Shown: one piece after another, positions 5,713 to 8,224 of the stretch | Numbering within the stretch: position 1 is the stretch's first letter | Layout of the letters: every line of letters begins with the position of its first letter | Origin: an uncultured Fidelibacterota bacterium | Lineage (GTDB): Bacteria > Fidelibacterota > Marinisomatia > Marinisomatales > UBA1611 | Assembly (NCBI GenBank): GCA_937893835.1 | Contig: CALCSS010000123.1 | Location: 1 to 8,224, forward strand | DNA length: 8,224 bases | Direction: 5' to 3' | Notes under the pieces: model-generated | What the model saw: only the letters and a program-made list of their open reading frames with translations | The model's database searches: none | What the model was told of the DNA's origin: nothing | Translations under genes and position numbers: made by a program

Positions 5713-5940
5713 ATGATAAAAAACCATTTTCTTGAGATATTAAGGTGGGGACTGAGGCTACATGGGATTGGTCATTTCATCGAGGTATTTTCAGCGGTGA
5801 CTGAGGGTGCCTATGTCACTGCATCCATAGCCCTTGTATTTATCTTTATTGAGATTTTGGCAAGTTTCTATATTCCCAAGGAGCATGTCCATCTAAAGCC
5901 AATAAAGTCGGACATCCATGATGATTGTGATGAAGTGTAA
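5713..5940 (+). CDS. small His-rich two-helix membrane protein, hypothetical
   Basis: This 75-residue protein has two probable membrane helices, about 9-29 and 33-54. The first carries a striking HGIGHFIE stretch (H17, H21, E24) and the second an acidic residue, E47. The C-terminal tail is soluble and rich in possible metal ligands: EHVH (57-60), IHDDCDE (68-74). Charged and histidine residues inside or next to helices suggest binding of a metal, heme or quinone, or a structural role in a membrane complex, but I do not recognise a named family. The ATG at 5713 has only an A-rich upstream stretch and no Shine-Dalgarno, as for many genes here. It is preceded by the structured region 5318-5657, so it is the gene most likely to be controlled if that region is a leader. 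Confidence 0.7.
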   Translation: MIKNHFLEILRWGLRLHGIGHFIEVFSAVTEGAYVTASIALVFIFIEILASFYIPKEHVHLKPIKSDIHDDCDEV

Positions 5941-6007
5941 AATTCTGCTTTGTTGAAAAATATCATACGTGCATAAATTTTGTTTTTAATCAATAGAGAG
6001 GGTAGAA

Positions 6008-6073
6008 ATGAAACATGAGAATTGGTCTTGTCCAAAATGTAATGCCGATATTTTTTATTTCTTTACTATCTAG
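6008..6073 (+). pseudogene. 21-codon zinc-ribbon-like remnant or micro-ORF
   Basis: A short ORF reads MKHENWSCPKCNADIFYFFTI then stop. The W-S-C-P-K-C-N start is the first half of a zinc ribbon, as in small Zn-ribbon proteins of about 65-70 residues. Those usually begin near WxCPKC, have a second CxxC later, and end in a phenylalanine-rich DFF-like tail. Here the second Cys pair and the whole middle are absent, and the tail FYFFT follows directly, as if an internal deletion joined the two ends. A good purine-rich ribosome binding site (GAGAGGG, 5996-6002) lies 5 nt before the ATG, better than that of most full genes here. It may therefore be a decayed gene with its initiation region intact. 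A translated micropeptide or chance is also possible. Confidence 0.35.
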
Positions 6074-6121
6074 GTGATTCTCTAGGCATTGGGTTTCTTG
6101 TTTGTGATTAAATTGGCATGT

Positions 6122-6149
6122 TTGTGTTCAACAATTTCTTAACATAATA
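6122..6149 (+). promoter_or_regulatory. candidate sigma70-like promoter for the cupin lipoprotein operon
   Basis: TTGTGT (6122-6127) and CATAAT (6144-6149) are separated by 16 nt. The predicted start point would lie at the ribosome binding site of the next gene, leaving almost no leader. That makes the call tentative. Confidence 0.25.
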
Positions 6150-6166
6150 GCCATAAAGGTATATTC

Positions 6167-6877
6167 ATGAAAAATATTCTCATTTCCATGGTTCTTTTAA
6201 TCGTCATTTCCTGTTCGGGTTCAAAAGAAACATTTCTCCACCCTGAAGTTGTGTCTCCAGAGATCTATAAAGTTCTACTGGATAATGAGGACGTAAAGGT
6301 TCTAGAGGTTACCTTTGATGCAGGTCAGGGAGACAAGATGCACGACCATGATCCAATGACCTTTCATGTTTTACAAGGTGGAAAGGCAAGGGTCACCATG
6401 CCAGATGGTACGGTCAATGAGAGACAAGTGCCCACAGGATTTACCGGACATAATTCTGAATCACAAAGACATCGGATCACAAACATTGGCGATGACCAGA
6501 TCAAGATTCTTCTTATTGAGCGAAAAAGATCAGAATCATCTGCAGAGAAAAAGCAGGAACTCATTCTGCCTGAAGAGGTGTCTCCTGAGGTGTATAAGGT
6601 CCTACTTGAGAATGATGACGTAAAAGTTCTGGAGGTCACCTTTGCCCCTGGTCAGAGCGATCTAATGCATGAGCATGGTGTCTTAACCTACTATGGCATC
6701 AAGGGGGGTAAACTGCAAAATACACTTCCTGACGGAACCGTAAGAGAGATGGAAGCACCTGATGGTTTTGTTGGACATGGGGATAAGATTGTCAAGCATC
6801 AGATGAAGAATGTAGGCACGGATACAGCTAGATTCATTCTCGTAGAGCATAAAAAACTACTTCCAGTGAGTGAATGA
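6167..6877 (+). CDS. lipoprotein with two tandem cupin-like domains
   Basis: This 236-residue exported protein has a lipoprotein leader with lipobox VISC (Cys16), so it is probably anchored in the inner or outer membrane facing the periplasm. The mature part is an internal duplication: residues 29-120 and 138-229 align without gaps, 48 of 92 identical. Each copy begins VSPE.YKVLL..., has DVKVLEVTF, then GQ..(D).MH.H, PDGTV, GF.GH and finally H...N(I/V)G. Candidate metal ligands are H59, H61, H95, H102 in copy one and H168, H170, H204, H211 in copy two. The spacing resembles cupin motif 1 (HxH) and motif 2 (HxxxN), but the motif-1 glutamate is absent. The function is unknown. Carbohydrate or metal binding is possible, and enzymatic activity less certain. 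AAAGG (6155-6159) lies 7 nt before the start. It overlaps the next gene by ATGA. Confidence 0.85.
   Translation: MKNILISMVLLIVISCSGSKETFLHPEVVSPEIYKVLLDNEDVKVLEVTFDAGQGDKMHDHDPMTFHVLQGGKARVTMPDGTVNERQVPTGFTGHNSESQRHRITNIGDDQIKILLIERKRSESSAEKKQELILPEEVSPEVYKVLLENDDVKVLEVTFAPGQSDLMHEHGVLTYYGIKGGKLQNTLPDGTVREMEAPDGFVGHGDKIVKHQMKNVGTDTARFILVEHKKLLPVSE
6251..6853 (+). repeat. intragenic duplication encoding the two cupin-like copies
   Basis: Copy one spans 6251-6526 and copy two 6578-6853, a constant offset of 327 nt (109 codons) with no gap needed. The best preserved DNA block is 6284-6328 against 6611-6655, where I count 37 of 45 identical bases, with the differences in the shared residues mostly at third codon positions. 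This indicates a real duplication under protein-level selection. Confidence 0.9.
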
Positions 6878-7095
6878 AGATCATACGAAGATCCGTCCTT
6901 CTTTTTCTAGTCATCATATTGGCAAATGGGTGTGAGGACAAGAGCGCAGATAATACCACAGTCATAATGGATTACAATGATCCTCTCTATTATAACTCTC
7001 CAATTTTTCCTTGTTACTATCGAAATGGACAGAGGGTAAACTTAGAGGATGCTGAGTGGCAATTAGGCGAGGCGACAGGCATATTCATCGATTAG
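6874..7095 (+). CDS. small putative lipoprotein, hypothetical
   Basis: This is a 73-residue product with a basic N-terminus (MKIIRR), a hydrophobic run and an ANGC site at residues 17-20. That gives a likely lipoprotein with Cys20 at the mature end, although Ala at -3 is less typical than Leu or Val. The mature part is only about 54 residues. It is acidic and aromatic, with a Tyr/Pro cluster (DPLYYNSPIFPCYYRNG, about 36-52), and contains one more cysteine (C47). No family is recognised. Its ATG overlaps the stop of the cupin lipoprotein in an ATGA junction, so translation is probably coupled and the two lipoproteins may act together. It ends 63 nt before the next secreted protein. Confidence 0.7.
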   Translation: MKIIRRSVLLFLVIILANGCEDKSADNTTVIMDYNDPLYYNSPIFPCYYRNGQRVNLEDAEWQLGEATGIFID

Positions 7096-7158
7096 AATCA
7101 TCACTATTCAAGACCAAGCGACCCCATTATATCCAACGATCGTTTATTCTATAGATCG

Positions 7159-7911
7159 ATGAATACGAGTCGTTATTCGCATTTTTTATTATTGTTTTTT
7201 TTCATTTCTTTTGTTCTGTCTGATGGCAATGCCATGGACCCTACTTTTCAATTTGTCTATGACAACACGGATATTGAGGTCTCACCAGACTCAATGGGCT
7301 CATTTGATGGTGTGATCCATAATCTATCCAGTGACGTGATCAGTTTGGCCATTGTCAGAGTTGCCAATGACCTCCCGGAAGATTGGACGTCCTCCATTTG
7401 TGTGGGGATGACCTGCTACAATACCTCGATTGATAGTATAGAATTTGATCTAGACCCAAGCGACTCTACAGCGTGTGGACTATCGATATGGACAAATGGA
7501 CATGGTGAAGGAACAATTCAATTGGATGTCTTTGACCTTGATGACCAGAGTGAACATGTAATAGTTGATATCACAATTCATACCAGTACACATTCATCGA
7601 TCATTGATAATGAGAATAAAAAGAGTATAGCTGATAATTTTATCTTGAGTGATAATTATCCCAATCCCTTCAATCCAGTCACCTCAATTTCCTATGCATT
7701 GGTCAACAGCGAGATGGTCAAGTTATCTATTTATGACATGAGAGGGCGGCTGGTCCGTACATTATTTCGCGGCAATCAAATTTTAGGATATCATACAATG
7801 GATTGGAATGGGACGGATGGTCAGGGAAGGCCCGTATCTGCCGGATCTTATATCTATACCATTCAGGTAGGAAATGAAGTGAAAACAAAAAAGATGACCC
7901 TTTTAAAGTAG
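7159..7911 (+). CDS. secreted Ig-like protein with C-terminal FlgD-like / type A sorting module
   Basis: This 250-residue exported protein has a signal peptide of about 21-25 residues (strongly hydrophobic LLLFFFISFVL, cleavage near SDGNA). The N-terminal half (about 28-142) looks like a beta-sandwich: alternating strands, LPEDWTSSIC (72-81), a nearby second cysteine (C86) and a third (C106), then VIVDITIHT (134-142). This type of small Ig-like domain is common in FCB secreted proteins, and I assign no catalytic role. The linker (143-165) is polar. The C-terminal module is complete: NYPNPFNPVT (166-175), VKLSIYDMRG (187-196), VRTLFRG (199-205), WNGTDGQG (216-223), SAGSYIY (227-233), KKMTLLK (244-250). 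It should direct export across or onto the outer membrane. The same module ends the protein at 3545-4576, so both are probably cargo of one system. Confidence 0.88.
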   Translation: MNTSRYSHFLLLFFFISFVLSDGNAMDPTFQFVYDNTDIEVSPDSMGSFDGVIHNLSSDVISLAIVRVANDLPEDWTSSICVGMTCYNTSIDSIEFDLDPSDSTACGLSIWTNGHGEGTIQLDVFDLDDQSEHVIVDITIHTSTHSSIIDNENKKSIADNFILSDNYPNPFNPVTSISYALVNSEMVKLSIYDMRGRLVRTLFRGNQILGYHTMDWNGTDGQGRPVSAGSYIYTIQVGNEVKTKKMTLLK

Positions 7912-7937
7912 GTTGTTAAATTTCACTTATATATGAT

Positions 7938-8224
7938 ATGAAAACTAACCTCATTATTATAATCTTACTTCTTGGGCAATTATATGCAAGGTCTGGCTTT
8001 GGATATACGATCGGTTTCTGTTCTGGAGGGAATTTTACACTTCCTGTTGAAGAAAACTTTGGTCAACGAGTAGAATGGGTCGATCATAACGGTTTCATGA
8101 CAGGAACTCTAGACTATGTTAAAGGTGATATGATGTTTTCTTTAGGTGGTAGGATTATCATAGGAAATCTCATGTTAGGTGGCAAGGCTGAAAACAATGA
8201 CAATGAACTGTGGTCTCGTTTTAT
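7938..8224 (+). CDS. exported protein, 3'-truncated by window edge (possible outer-membrane or surface protein)
   Basis: From the ATG at 7938 the frame stays open to the end of the window (95 full codons). Residues 1-17 form a clear signal peptide (MKTN, then IIIILLLGQLYA). The mature part alternates hydrophobic and polar residues with many glycines (GFGYTIGFCSGGNFTL, MFSLGGRIIIGNLMLGGK). Such a pattern is typical of outer-membrane beta-barrel strands or other beta-rich surface proteins. The family cannot be fixed from this part. It starts 26 nt after the preceding secreted-protein gene and may be co-transcribed with it. Confidence 0.7.
   Translation, partial: MKTNLIIIILLLGQLYARSGFGYTIGFCSGGNFTLPVEENFGQRVEWVDHNGFMTGTLDYVKGDMMFSLGGRIIIGNLMLGGKAENNDNELWSRF

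Noticed and set aside
6364..6639. Alternative-frame ORFs on both strands inside the cupin gene
   Set aside because: The main frame shows two conserved repeats with third-position substitutions, so the other frames are shadows.
1..8224. Insertion sequences, phage genes, CRISPR arrays, tRNA genes
   Set aside because: No transposase or integrase motif, no regularly spaced repeats, no tRNA cloverleaf seen on either strand.

Overview
The window looks like a low-GC fragment from a marine bacterium of the FCB superphylum. The best guess is Candidatus Marinimicrobia (SAR406) or a close relative. Three things point there: two secreted proteins end in the NYPNPFNP...SAG.Y.Y...KM.LLK type of C-terminal secretion/sorting module, one gene encodes a nickel superoxide dismutase with an export-type leader, and one intergenic promoter candidate matches the TTG / TAnnTTTG pattern of Bacteroidetes-like sigma factors. 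The taxonomic call is inference from family habits. All confident genes are on the + strand, and I see no tRNA, rRNA, CRISPR array or mobile element.

Bases 1-4576 hold a dense + strand run. It begins with the 3' part of an EamA/DMT-family transporter. Then follow sodN (Ni-SOD), a TIP30/HTATIP2-like atypical short-chain dehydrogenase, an Old Yellow Enzyme family flavin oxidoreductase and a small four-helix membrane protein. The intergenic gaps from sodN to the membrane protein are 7-40 nt, so these four may be co-transcribed as a redox/stress group. The run closes with a cysteine-rich secreted protein carrying the sorting module. Two small genes come next: a two-helix membrane protein and an ABM-like dimeric alpha/beta barrel protein.

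Bases 5243-5712 (470 nt) lack a gene but are not empty. They hold a promoter-like site and a chain of hairpins ending in a strong intrinsic terminator. In that chain at least two helices compete with each other and with the terminator, as in an attenuator or riboswitch. A second, separate inverted-repeat element (5547-5613) has its own TATAAT box. This is the most unusual part of the window. I could not match either element to a known RNA family.

Bases 5713-8224 carry a small His-rich membrane protein, a 21-codon zinc-ribbon-like remnant, and a lipoprotein made of two tandem cupin-like repeats that is coupled by ATGA overlap to a second small lipoprotein. After these come another secreted protein with the sorting module and the 5' end of an exported protein that runs off the right edge. 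Most of these products are envelope or secreted proteins, so this half looks like surface and periplasmic accessory functions.
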